Shown here in pieces: positions 50,967 through 58,097 of a stretch of 58,097 bases of DNA (positions within the stretch are counted from its first letter, which is position 1; each line of letters opens with the position of its first letter). Source of the DNA: Treponema sp. (GTDB lineage: Bacteria > Spirochaetota > Spirochaetia > Treponematales > Treponemataceae); assembly GCA_018384055.1 (NCBI GenBank), contig JAHAZL010000031.1:1-58097 (forward strand), read 5' to 3'. The translations under genes were made by a program, and so were the position numbers. The notes below the pieces were generated by a model. The model saw only the letters and a program-made list of their open reading frames with translations. It had not been told where the DNA came from and searched no databases.

Positions 50967-51895
50967 TGAACGAAATTTCAGAAATCAAAGAATACGCAAA
51001 AAGAAATTCCATTCCAATTGTAATGGACAAAGGCGGTGAATTCATCTGCCAGACAATTCGTGAACGAGGATGCAAAAAAATCCTTGAGATCGGAAGTGCC
51101 ATAGGCTACAGTTCCATCAACTTTGCAAACATTTCACCTGATATTTATGTCCGAACAATCGAAATAGACATAGACAGATATAGCCGCGCCGTAGACAACA
51201 TCAGGAACTGCGGACTTGAAGACAGAATCAAAATCACAAACGAGGATGCCCTTGATGCAAAGGTCGATGAAAAATTCGATTTGATTTTCATTGATGCAGC
51301 AAAAGCACAGTATGAAAAATTTTTTGAAAAATACAAGCACAACCTAAGCGAAAACGGAGTCATCATAACGGACAACCTTTTCTTCCACGGCATGGTGGAA
51401 AATCCAGAACTTACCCACAACTACAGTACAATCAAGCTGCTCAGAAAAATCAGGAAGTTCGTTTCCTTTCTCCAGCTTAACCCGGAATTCAAAACCACAA
51501 TCAACAACATCGGCGACGGAGTTTCCCTAAGCATGCTTAATCCGGATTTTATTCAGCCTGAATTTAAAGCCGTAACAGAATCAGCGGATGAAAAAATAGC
51601 CAGGGAAATAAAATACGGACACAAGATTTATTCGGTATTGGAAAACGGGAAAAACACGGGGATTTTTTCCTACTACAAGAAAGAAGATTATTTAGTAATA
51701 GGTCTTGCAGATTTTTTTGACAGAGACAGAATTGAAATCACATTAAGGAACATGCTGATGCTCGTAAGAAAAGACGCCATAGCAAACAGCATGCATCTTA
51801 TAAAGATCAAGCTTCCACCTGAATACAGGTTCGACGGAATCAAGGAATCAGGCCTAAAACCAGAAACCGACGGATTTTACATTCACAAGCTGTAA
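50966..51895 (+). CDS. SAM-dependent O-methyltransferase with extra C-terminal domain
   Basis: Residues about 1-195 are a class I, family-3 O-methyltransferase-like domain: ILEIGSAIGYSSINFA (SAM motif I), TIEIDIDRYSRAVDNI, DLIFIDAAKAQYEKFFE and ITDNLFFHG. These match the TrmR/catechol-type family that modifies tRNA hydroxyuridine or small molecules. About 110 further residues (NTGIFSYYKKEDYLVIGLADFF ... YIHKL) form a second mixed alpha/beta domain, reminiscent of a GNAT fold but without a clear acetyl-CoA motif. The start overlaps the EAL gene stop by one base. Substrate unknown. Confidence 0.78.
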   Translation: MNEISEIKEYAKRNSIPIVMDKGGEFICQTIRERGCKKILEIGSAIGYSSINFANISPDIYVRTIEIDIDRYSRAVDNIRNCGLEDRIKITNEDALDAKVDEKFDLIFIDAAKAQYEKFFEKYKHNLSENGVIITDNLFFHGMVENPELTHNYSTIKLLRKIRKFVSFLQLNPEFKTTINNIGDGVSLSMLNPDFIQPEFKAVTESADEKIAREIKYGHKIYSVLENGKNTGIFSYYKKEDYLVIGLADFFDRDRIEITLRNMLMLVRKDAIANSMHLIKIKLPPEYRFDGIKESGLKPETDGFYIHKL

Positions 51896-51924
51896 ACGAT
51901 ACCTTTTTCAGTGGCATAATTTTT

Positions 51925-53238
51925 CTAATCAAGAACATCCAGATTTTCAATTGCAGAAAGGCGCTTCTGCAATTCAATGGAATTCTTTGTCTGACGCTGA
52001 AGCCTCTGGGCAAGCATCTTGCTCAAGAAAATACCGTAGTGAGGATTTTTTCTGATAAGCGTAAGGAAGGCTGTCTTTGGAACCTTGATAAGGCGACAAT
52101 CCCCTACTGCAAGAACTGTAGCTGTACGGCGTTCATTCAAAAGGAATGCCATTTCACCGATGAACATGTCGTTTGGAGTAAGGACAGCAGCAAGTTTCTT
52201 TCCAACATAAACTGCAAAACGACCGGAAACGATGAAGTAAAGGTCACTAGAAACTTCGTTTTCGCGGCAAACAATGTCCTTGTTTTTGTATTCAATTGTG
52301 GCAAATGGTTCCATGATTCCAGGAATAGTATTTACCTGGTTCCTGATTGTAGGAAGTTCAAAGGAAACCTGATTGCCGGCTTCGTTGTAGGAAACGCGCT
52401 GAACAAGGTCACGGCTCAAGGAAATTCCGCGTCCATGGAAATCTTCATTTACATTTGCTTCAATGTACTTACGCCAGTTGAAACCTTTTCCGTCATCCTT
52501 GATTGTAAAGGTAGACTTTGATTTTCCGATTGTATAGCTGATGTGGATTCTGCGGTCCTTGTATTTTGGATCCTTGTTTCTTACAGAAATCAGCTGCAGA
52601 ATGTCTCTTCCGGAAGCAAGCCACTTTGTCTTTTCTTCGTAGGTAATTCCAAGGTTGCCGTGTTCAAGAGCATTGGTAAGGAATTCCATAAGGGTCATCT
52701 GAAGCTTGTATCTGTCATCTGCAGAAATTCTGTTTGTATTGTAAAGATAGCTTACGAGAAAGTTTGTATAGAAACGGATATCTATAGGATCATTGGAACA
52801 GTTGAAAGATCCGTTTTCCATTCCCCCGATGATGTCCTGCATCCCGCGGTTAAAAAGGAACTGCTGGTTCTGCCAGAGAATTCTTAAAACGCGTGAAAAA
52901 TGTGTCTTGAAATTCTGAACCGTAAGGATTGCAATCATGTTGTTGTCCTTAAGTTCTTCAAGGACTTCAACCTGTCTTGTACCTGAACAAACGGCAATGA
53001 TCCCGCCATAGTGAAGCCAGGCATCACCCTTAATTGCATCAAGAATTTCTTCACACCTGATTTCTTTAGATGTATAGTCCAGAACCTTTATTTCAGGAAT
53101 TTCATATTTTATATAGCTGATTACAGGTTCTGTTGCACCGAAAACTTCTGCGGAGAAATACGCCGCATAAGTCTTGCATGCACTTCTAACAGTTTCAATG
53201 ACTACAGGATTTGTCGATGCTGTAAGGATCTTTTTCAT
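51925..53238 (-). CDS. Anti-sigma-factor-like HATPase with C-terminal cNMP-binding domain
   Basis: A 437-residue soluble regulator in three parts. The N-terminus (about 1-120) looks like a receiver-type fold. The middle (about 155-305) is a HATPase of the RsbW/SpoIIAB kind: MEFLTNALEHGN (N box), IKDDGKGFNW (G1) and HGRGISLSRDLV (G2). The C-terminal 115 residues are a cyclic-nucleotide-binding-like barrel (IVCRENEVSSDLYFIVSGRFAVYVG, IGEMAFLLNERRTATVLA). I start at ATG 53238, as GTGGAG lies upstream, rather than 53253. It may couple a nucleotide or stress signal to partner switching. No partner sigma factor is nearby. Confidence 0.8.
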   Translation of the reverse strand: MKKILTASTNPVVIETVRSACKTYAAYFSAEVFGATEPVISYIKYEIPEIKVLDYTSKEIRCEEILDAIKGDAWLHYGGIIAVCSGTRQVEVLEELKDNNMIAILTVQNFKTHFSRVLRILWQNQQFLFNRGMQDIIGGMENGSFNCSNDPIDIRFYTNFLVSYLYNTNRISADDRYKLQMTLMEFLTNALEHGNLGITYEEKTKWLASGRDILQLISVRNKDPKYKDRRIHISYTIGKSKSTFTIKDDGKGFNWRKYIEANVNEDFHGRGISLSRDLVQRVSYNEAGNQVSFELPTIRNQVNTIPGIMEPFATIEYKNKDIVCRENEVSSDLYFIVSGRFAVYVGKKLAAVLTPNDMFIGEMAFLLNERRTATVLAVGDCRLIKVPKTAFLTLIRKNPHYGIFLSKMLAQRLQRQTKNSIELQKRLSAIENLDVLD

Positions 53239-53292
53239 CCGATGGCTCCACAATTTTAAATTGCATTTATAGCATAATTTTACATTATGAAT

Positions 53293-53913
53293 TTATATTT
53301 TGCAAATATTCTTCCATTGATGACCGTGTCTATTGGGATCAACTTCAAGTTTTTTAAAGATTTCCGGTACAGTCAGAAACTCGAATCCCTTTTCCTTTAA
53401 GACCGGTATAAGCCTATCAATGCATTCAACTGTTGCCTCATTGCCTTCAAAATCATGGAGAAGGAGAATGGAACCGTTGCTGATTGTAGAAAGGATTCTT
53501 TCATAGCGGGTATCGGCATCAACTTCAGAAAGCCAATCTTCGCAGCCTTCACCTTCGATGAAAGGGACGGGAACTGAACTGAAAACTTTGTCATCAGCAT
53601 CGATGTATGGAGCACGGAAAAATTCCGGCCGCCTGCCAGTAACTTTTTGAATCATGTCTGAAGTCATGTCGAATTCATTTTTGATCTGGAATTCAGAAAG
53701 TTCCGTCATGTGACTGTGGCTAAAGGAATGGTTTTCAATCGTGCAGCCAATGCTCTGTGCTTTAAGCATCACCTTTTCCGTTTCTTCATTTATGTTTTTC
53801 CCGCAAACAAAAAAAGATCCGACAGCACCATGCTTTTCCAGCACTTCAATCATGCGGATGCTTGTAGTAAGGTTTGGCCCATCGTCAAAAGTAAGGGAAC
53901 AGTAAGAACTCAT
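53293..53913 (-). CDS. Polysaccharide deacetylase
   Basis: A 206-residue NodB-homology (CE4) deacetylase with SLTFDDGPN (catalytic and metal Asp), IENHSFSHSHMTEL (metal-binding HxxxH), FFRAPY and ILLLHDF. All five usual motifs are recognisable. No signal peptide is seen, so it may act in the cytoplasm or have an unusual substrate. The start overlaps the iorB stop (ATGA), making it the last gene of the thyX-iorA-iorB-deacetylase operon, an unexpected partner. Confidence 0.85.
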   Translation of the reverse strand: MSSYCSLTFDDGPNLTTSIRMIEVLEKHGAVGSFFVCGKNINEETEKVMLKAQSIGCTIENHSFSHSHMTELSEFQIKNEFDMTSDMIQKVTGRRPEFFRAPYIDADDKVFSSVPVPFIEGEGCEDWLSEVDADTRYERILSTISNGSILLLHDFEGNEATVECIDRLIPVLKEKGFEFLTVPEIFKKLEVDPNRHGHQWKNICKI

Positions 53914-54476
53914 ATATTCCTTCCATTATCAAAAGCCTTGTGGTTAAGTTCCCTGAATTTCTCAGGGACAACTTCATCAATGGCAGCATTCCATTTGTCT
54001 TCTGAAATTCCATCAAAATATTTTGAAAGACAACCAAGCAAGGCAATGTTTACGGCTTTTGAACTTCCGGCTTTTTCTGCGGCAGAAAGGAAATCTTCTG
54101 CAATAACCCTGGCACCTGCGGCCTTCATTTTTTCCACAAGACCTTCAGGATATTCAGCAGCACCTGTGATTACAGGCATTGGATTAAGGCGCTGAGTATT
54201 TGTAATGATGAGTCCGTCTTTTTTAAGGAATTCAAACCAGCGGGCAGCTTCCAACTGTTCAAAGGAAAGGATTATGTCTGCTTCACCTTTGTCGATTACA
54301 GGGGAATAGATTTTCTTTCCAAAGCGAACATAAGTAACAACGCTTCCACCACGCTGACTCATTCCGTGAACTTCAGAAACCTTTACATCGTGACCTTCAT
54401 TAAGAAGAACATGACCAAGAAGCTTTGAAGCAAGAAGAGTTCCCTGTCCGCCTACACCAACTATCATGATATTCAT
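53910..54476 (-). CDS. iorB: Indolepyruvate ferredoxin oxidoreductase beta subunit, copy 2
   Basis: A 188-residue partner of the alpha subunit encoded just upstream: IMIVGVGGQGTLLASKLLG, SEVHGMSQRGGSVVTYVRFG and DIILSFEQLEAARW. It differs clearly from copy 1, so the two pairs are old paralogues rather than a recent duplication. Start overlaps the iorA stop (ATGA). Confidence 0.94.
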   Translation of the reverse strand: MNIMIVGVGGQGTLLASKLLGHVLLNEGHDVKVSEVHGMSQRGGSVVTYVRFGKKIYSPVIDKGEADIILSFEQLEAARWFEFLKKDGLIITNTQRLNPMPVITGAAEYPEGLVEKMKAAGARVIAEDFLSAAEKAGSSKAVNIALLGCLSKYFDGISEDKWNAAIDEVVPEKFRELNHKAFDNGRNI

Positions 54477-56218
54477 TCTGCTCCTCCTGTAATTGCATCA
54501 AAGGAACACAACTGCTTGCAAACATTGCATCCAACACAAAGAGTTGGATCGATGCTTGCCTTCTTTGTTTCCTTGTTGAAGGCTATCGCCGGACAACCGA
54601 TCTTCATGCAGCTTTTGCATCCCTTGCATTTTTCATTTTCTATTTTAAGCGGAGGATTATGCCTGATGCCCTTGATCATTACACAAGGACGGCGGCTGAT
54701 GATTACGCTTGGTTCTTCCGCAGCAAGTTCTTCCTTGAGGACTGTTTCAACTGCAGCAAGATCATAAGGGTCAACAACCTTAACGCGGTTTACACCCAGG
54801 GCACGGCAGAGGGCTTCAAGGTCAACCTTGCTTGCAGGATCTCCGTAAAGGTTCTTTCCTGTAGTAGGATTCTGCTGATGTCCCGTCATGCCTGTAATGG
54901 AATTATCAAGAATGATTACCGTAGAATTTGAACCGTTGTAGGCAATTGTGGAAAGGCCTGTCATACCCGAATGCATGAAAGTACTGTCCCCGATTACTGC
55001 AACGGAATTCTTTTCGCCGTCTTTTCCCATGGCCTTGTTGAAACCGTGGAGCCCCGAACAGCTTGCCCCCATGCAGACATTCAAATCCATGGCATTGAGG
55101 GGAGCAACTGCACCGAGAGTATAGCAACCGATATCACCGTAGACATTGCACTTGTTCTTTTTAAGGGTATAGAAAATTCCGCGGTGAGGACATCCGGCAC
55201 ACATTACAGGAGGACGGGCAGGAATTTCAATTCCTTCAGAAATGGCAAATACTTCTGGAACAGACTTGCCCATTACCTTGCGAACAAGATTCTGGCTGAA
55301 TTCACCGCAAATAGGGAACTTGTCTTTTCCAAAACACTTGATGCCAAGAGACTTAACATAAGTTTCGATGATCGGATCAAGTTCTTCCATGACATACAGT
55401 TCATCAACTTTTGAAGCAAAGTCACGGATCATTTTTTCAGGAAGAGGATAAACCATTCCAATCTTCAGAATTGAAACTTCATCGCCGAATACTTCCTTTG
55501 CATACTGATAGCTTGTACTGTCTGCAATGATTCCGATTTTTGTTCCGCCCATTTCCATGCGGTTGATTCCGGATGTACATGCCCATTCTGCAAGCTCAAG
55601 GGTACGCTGTTCAACACGGTCATGGGCAAGTTTAACGGCCTTTGTCATCATAACTTTCATCTGGTCCTTAACATAAGGTACCTGAGGAACTTCAACGCGT
55701 TCACCGACTTCAACAACACTCTGACTGTGGGCTACACGGGTACATGTCCTGATGAAAACCGGCGTATTGAATTTGTCTGAGATTTCGTAGGCTGTCTTAA
55801 CAAAATCAAGGCATTCCTGGCTGTCGCTGGGTTCAATCATAGGAATCTTTGAGCCTATGGCATAGTGACGGCTGTCCTGTTCATTCTGCGACGAATGGAA
55901 GGCCGGATCATCAGCGACTACGATTACAAGACCTGCATTGAGACCCTGATATGAAATCGTAAAGATCGGATCTGCGGCAACATTAAGGCCAACATGTTTC
56001 ATGGCACTTGCGGCCCTTACTCCACCAAGGCTTGCACCGTGAGCAGATTCAACGGCAACCTTCTCGTTAGGTGCCCACTCACAGTATATTTCCTTGTATT
56101 TAGCAGCTTCTTCTGTTATCTCCGTACTTGGAGTTCCAGGATAGCTTGAAAACACCTTGCAGCCAGCCTCGTAAAATCCACGGGCCAAGGCTGCATTTCC
56201 CAACATAAGCTTCTTCAT
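54473..56218 (-). CDS. iorA: Indolepyruvate ferredoxin oxidoreductase alpha subunit, copy 2
   Basis: A 581-residue IorA: FSSYPGTPSTEITEE, WAPNEKVAVESAHGASLGG, MCAGCPHRGIFYTL, YGDIGCYTLGA, AVIGDSTFMHSGMTGL and DNSITGMTGHQQNPTTG, ending in a ferredoxin part with CKGCKSCMKIGC and CVGCNVCKQLC. It is shorter than copy 1. Different clusters and active-site surroundings (for example NPTTG against HPGTG) suggest another aryl-pyruvate preference. It follows thyX with a TAATG overlap. Confidence 0.95.
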   Translation of the reverse strand: MKKLMLGNAALARGFYEAGCKVFSSYPGTPSTEITEEAAKYKEIYCEWAPNEKVAVESAHGASLGGVRAASAMKHVGLNVAADPIFTISYQGLNAGLVIVVADDPAFHSSQNEQDSRHYAIGSKIPMIEPSDSQECLDFVKTAYEISDKFNTPVFIRTCTRVAHSQSVVEVGERVEVPQVPYVKDQMKVMMTKAVKLAHDRVEQRTLELAEWACTSGINRMEMGGTKIGIIADSTSYQYAKEVFGDEVSILKIGMVYPLPEKMIRDFASKVDELYVMEELDPIIETYVKSLGIKCFGKDKFPICGEFSQNLVRKVMGKSVPEVFAISEGIEIPARPPVMCAGCPHRGIFYTLKKNKCNVYGDIGCYTLGAVAPLNAMDLNVCMGASCSGLHGFNKAMGKDGEKNSVAVIGDSTFMHSGMTGLSTIAYNGSNSTVIILDNSITGMTGHQQNPTTGKNLYGDPASKVDLEALCRALGVNRVKVVDPYDLAAVETVLKEELAAEEPSVIISRRPCVMIKGIRHNPPLKIENEKCKGCKSCMKIGCPAIAFNKETKKASIDPTLCVGCNVCKQLCSFDAITGGAE

Positions 56219-56919
56219 TATTTATCCTCTAGTTTTGGTTTGCGGCCGCAAGACTTCTTTTCCTTGCAGAATCCAACAACTTCGCATTTTGGTTTCATAA
56301 GGTTGTCTACAATCCACTTCCATTCTTCAGAGTATTCGGAAAGGGCACTGCAGATGTCTTTCATGAGCTTTCTGTATTCCCAGTAAGCCCTTGTGCAGAG
56401 ACGCTGATGGGACATTTCAACAAGGTTCCTCATGTTGCGCTTGTCCACGATTTTTGTTTTCATGCCAAGAGGATAGAACATGGCTATGTCTTCCTTTGGT
56501 ACGCCAGCCTTTTCCATAGAGTCTATAAGATTCATAAAAGATTTTTCAAAATCAGCAAGGCAAGTTTTTGCTTCTTCATTTTCCTTTGCTTTTTCTACTG
56601 AAGGTGGGATTACAAAGTTGTCGGCAAAATTGTTGCCTTCCCATTTAACATATCTTGTTGAAGACTGGAGGCGTGTTGGACCACCACCAATGTGTGTATA
56701 CCATTCACGGATGCAGCGTGCTGAATAACCGTCAATGACAAGTTCCACATCAGGATATTCAAAAGTTCTTCCGTGTTCGCAGAGAATGCAGTCCATTCCG
56801 CGCTTATAGTTTTTTTCAGGATCTGTAGTGTCTCCGTTCCAGCAGACGCCCGCCATGAGACCGATTTTTGTAATGGGATTCTTAGTTGTTTCAGGTAAGA
56901 TAGTAATCATGCATACCAT
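56218..56919 (-). CDS. thyX: Flavin-dependent thymidylate synthase ThyX
   Basis: A 233-residue protein of the ThyX family. The segment ARCIREWYTHIGGGPTRLQ followed by SSTRYVKW is the divergent form of the ThyX motif found in clostridial and spirochaete-like enzymes, in which Arg, Ser and the final SxRY are kept. ThyX methylates dUMP with methylene-tetrahydrofolate and FAD. The C-terminal KEKKSCGRKP is Cys/Lys-rich. ATG at 56919 or 56910 is possible, with no clear ribosome binding site. It is the first gene of an operon with iorAB copy 2, and no functional link is evident. Confidence 0.8.
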   Translation of the reverse strand: MVCMITILPETTKNPITKIGLMAGVCWNGDTTDPEKNYKRGMDCILCEHGRTFEYPDVELVIDGYSARCIREWYTHIGGGPTRLQSSTRYVKWEGNNFADNFVIPPSVEKAKENEEAKTCLADFEKSFMNLIDSMEKAGVPKEDIAMFYPLGMKTKIVDKRNMRNLVEMSHQRLCTRAYWEYRKLMKDICSALSEYSEEWKWIVDNLMKPKCEVVGFCKEKKSCGRKPKLEDK

Positions 56920-56960
56920 TTTACTTTATGAGGGGATTTTTTTCTAGAATTTTATTTAGA

Positions 56961-57062
56961 CTAAGAATAACAAAAAAGCTGGCTTCCGTCTAAAAAAGCC
57001 TTAAATCCCTGACAGAGCATGGCGTGATCATCAAAAATAAAAATGTCTGCGTCACTTGTCAT
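56961..57062 (-). pseudogene. Response-regulator N-terminal stub
   Basis: ATG 57062 opens a 33-codon frame that reads ADIFIFDDHAMLCQGFKAFL and then stops. This matches the first strand and helix of a NarL-type receiver domain, with the acidic DD pair. The rest, including the phosphorylated Asp and the HTH, is absent. It starts 7 bases beyond the end of the small membrane-protein gene, so it was probably part of the same operon. Confidence 0.5.
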
Positions 57063-57068
57063 GAGTGA

Positions 57069-57344
57069 TTATTCATAATCACCTGTGCGTTTAGTACTAT
57101 CAGTCAAAATCGACTGCAAACAGAATCTCCATGATCCCTGGTATTTATTTCTTAACATCTTTCTGAATGACTGAATCAAAAAGATGATTAAACCAGCAAT
57201 TACTAAAGTAATGCCTGCTTTAAAACAGAACCAGAAAGTTCCACATTCAAGATAAAAAGCATGAATTGACTTCAATAACCTGACCACAAGAGTTAAGATG
57301 TTCCCAAAAATTACATACCACAAAAGTCCTTTGTTTTTATTCAT
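57069..57344 (-). CDS. Small two-helix membrane protein
   Basis: A 91-residue protein with GGAGG eight bases before the ATG, the best translation signal in this part. It has two hydrophobic segments (LLWYVIFGNILTLVVRLL and AGITLVIAGLIIFLI) and a polar tail. I do not recognise the family. Context (a small upstream gene and a response-regulator stub downstream) suggests a former regulatory or membrane operon. It may itself be shortened. Confidence 0.5.
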   Translation of the reverse strand: MNKNKGLLWYVIFGNILTLVVRLLKSIHAFYLECGTFWFCFKAGITLVIAGLIIFLIQSFRKMLRNKYQGSWRFCLQSILTDSTKRTGDYE

Positions 57345-57365
57345 AGTGTTCCTCCAATATCATTC

Positions 57366-57541
57366 TTACTGTTCCAGCACGTCACGAACTTCAAGTAAAT
57401 CAATTTCCTTTTTAAGGATTTCCACTTTTTTTATGAACTTTTTTGTTCTCTCGTGAACTGCATTTTTCTTTGCATCAGCAAAAATTTTCCCAAGTTTCTC
57501 ATGCAATCTCGGGTTCTGTTAAAAGGTCTTATTTTGTTCAT
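57366..57541 (-). pseudogene. Frameshifted small gene with coiled-coil C-terminus
   Basis: ATG 57541 follows GGAG with good spacing and begins MNKIRPFNR. The natural continuation (RLHEKLGKIFADAKKNAV and a Lys/Glu/Leu-rich helix ending LLEVRDVLEQ) is in another frame and ends at 57366. The span of 176 bases is one base short of a whole number of codons, so a single indel near codon 8-12 breaks the gene. Family unknown; the helix looks like a coiled coil. Confidence 0.45.
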
Positions 57542-57669
57542 ATAAAGTCTCCAATTCTTAAAATTTTGACCCTATATATATAGAGATAAAGTTACCCTAA
57601 TTGTTGCCAAAATTTTTTGTTTTTTTTTAAGTATACTAAGCAATAGTAAAGAAAAAATGGTCTTTTTGA

Positions 57670-57855
57670 TTAGTCTACTAGTTCAAAGCGCCATTGCTGT
57701 TTTACGTCTGGATATTTTTCGTAATCTACTTCGCTCAAAAACATCTGCATCTCACGAATCCAGAGAGAAGTGTCATCATAAAGACGACGGTACACAACGT
57801 ATTTCTCTTTGGTTTCTGAATGATAAGCAACATCTTCTACGATGTAATATTTGTT
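57670..57855 (-). pseudogene. DUF1653 protein lacking its N-terminus
   Basis: The frame reads NKYYIVEDVAYHSETKEKYVV, LYDDTSLWIREM, FLSEVD and KYPDVKQQWRFELVD, which is almost a complete DUF1653 domain. The first ten or so residues (usually YRHFKG-like) are absent, and an in-frame TAA at 57856-57858 separates it from an hsdR-like tail. A single base change of that stop would make one continuous frame. No start codon with ribosome binding site is seen. Confidence 0.6.
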
Positions 57856-58097
57856 TTAAAATGGGTTCTGGGATTTTGGCATTGTATTTCCCCATTCTTC
57901 ATACTTCTTGAAGTTTTCAGCCTGCTCAAAAACTTCTTTAAATACTTCATCACGAGGAACTGGTGGATACCCGTTATCATCAAGTAAGATTCTTAAATCG
58001 GCTTTCATTTCGGCTTTTACATCAATTCTCTGGTTCCAGTCTGTGTATTTTACATTCTTAGCTACGAGAAGTTTAATTTTCTTCGCAAGGTCAATCA
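57856..58097 (-). CDS. HsdR (type I restriction) C-terminal part, runs off window
   Basis: The frame enters from beyond the window end and continues for 80 codons to a TAA at 57856. It contains DWNQRIDVKAEMKADLRILL, GYPPVPRDEVFKEVFEQ and AENFKKY, which match the helical C-terminal region of type I restriction endonuclease R subunits. The rest of the gene is outside the window, so integrity cannot be judged. Transcription continues toward the DUF1653 remnant. Confidence 0.6.
   Translation of the reverse strand, partial: IDLAKKIKLLVAKNVKYTDWNQRIDVKAEMKADLRILLDDNGYPPVPRDEVFKEVFEQAENFKKYEEWGNTMPKSQNPF

Noticed and set aside
57657..57911. Plus-strand 84-codon frame
   Set aside because: The opposite strand encodes recognisable DUF1653 and hsdR segments through the same bases.
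1..58097. CRISPR arrays, tRNA or rRNA genes, insertion sequences
   Set aside because: No regular spacer-repeat series, cloverleaf or transposase-like sequence was recognised on either strand by reading.

Overview
The window looks like a chromosomal segment of an anaerobic spirochaete, most likely a gut or rumen Treponema. The DNA is AT-rich. It carries many short-signal lipoproteins, a complete oxygen-independent (cobalt-early) cobalamin pathway, ferredoxin-dependent indolepyruvate oxidoreductases, ThyX, a bacteriohaemerythrin and FGE-fold lipoproteins. The genus is inferred from protein style and not from a marker gene. No rRNA, tRNA or CRISPR array was seen.

Layout. (1) 1-2360: the end of a DUF3307 membrane protein, then a minus-strand lipoprotein operon (CsgG-like, DUF4810, DUF799). 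(2) 2586-3740: an outer-membrane barrel protein whose last codons hold the probable promoter of the next operon. (3) 3755-24285: one cobalamin riboswitch with a terminator platform, followed by about 20 kb of tightly overlapping genes: exported cbiK with a frameshifted metal/tetrapyrrole-binding-like extension, a BtuFCD-type importer whose ATPase is fused to cobyric acid synthase, then cobT, cobU, cobS, a short cobU-like gene, cobC, cbiB, cobD, cbiC, cbiD, cbiF, cbiG, cbiH, cbiJ-cbiE fusion, cbiT, cbiA and cbiL. (4) 24356-28860: a MATE transporter and a decaying stretch (internally deleted aldo/keto reductase, truncated flavodoxin, GNAT remnant) around an intact LysR regulator and a haemerythrin. 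(5) 29017-35357: an AAA/DUF4143 ATPase, a corA operon with an unusual leader, and a 648-residue protein of unknown function. (6) 35578-45885: htpG, an exported FMN/FAD reductase, a GH3 lipoprotein, a broken GH16 glucanase, iorAB copy 1 and a pair of related exported proteins. (7) 45984-56919: cysK divergent from an Rrf2 regulator, an arylacetate-CoA ligase, a c-di-GMP phosphodiesterase with a coupled methyltransferase, a HATPase/cNMP regulator, and a thyX-iorA-iorB-deacetylase operon. (8) 56961-58097: gene debris (response-regulator stub, frameshifted small gene, hsdR and DUF1653 3' ends).

How the genes work together. The riboswitch operon links corrinoid or tetrapyrrole capture at the cell surface to intracellular ring construction, amidation and nucleotide-loop assembly. 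Genes that make the ring precursor (precorrin-2/sirohydrochlorin) and a corrinoid adenosyltransferase are not in the window. The cobaltochelatase carries a lipoprotein signal, so cobalt insertion may occur outside the cytoplasm. The most striking signal is at the 3' end of cbiK: a slippery heptamer A_AAA_AAC in the correct frame, a 6-nt spacer and a perfect 6-bp stem-loop. A -1 shift there would join CbiK to a tandem surface domain that otherwise has no plausible start. Two IorAB pairs and a phenylacetate-CoA-ligase-type enzyme point to interconversion of aromatic amino acids and arylacetates.
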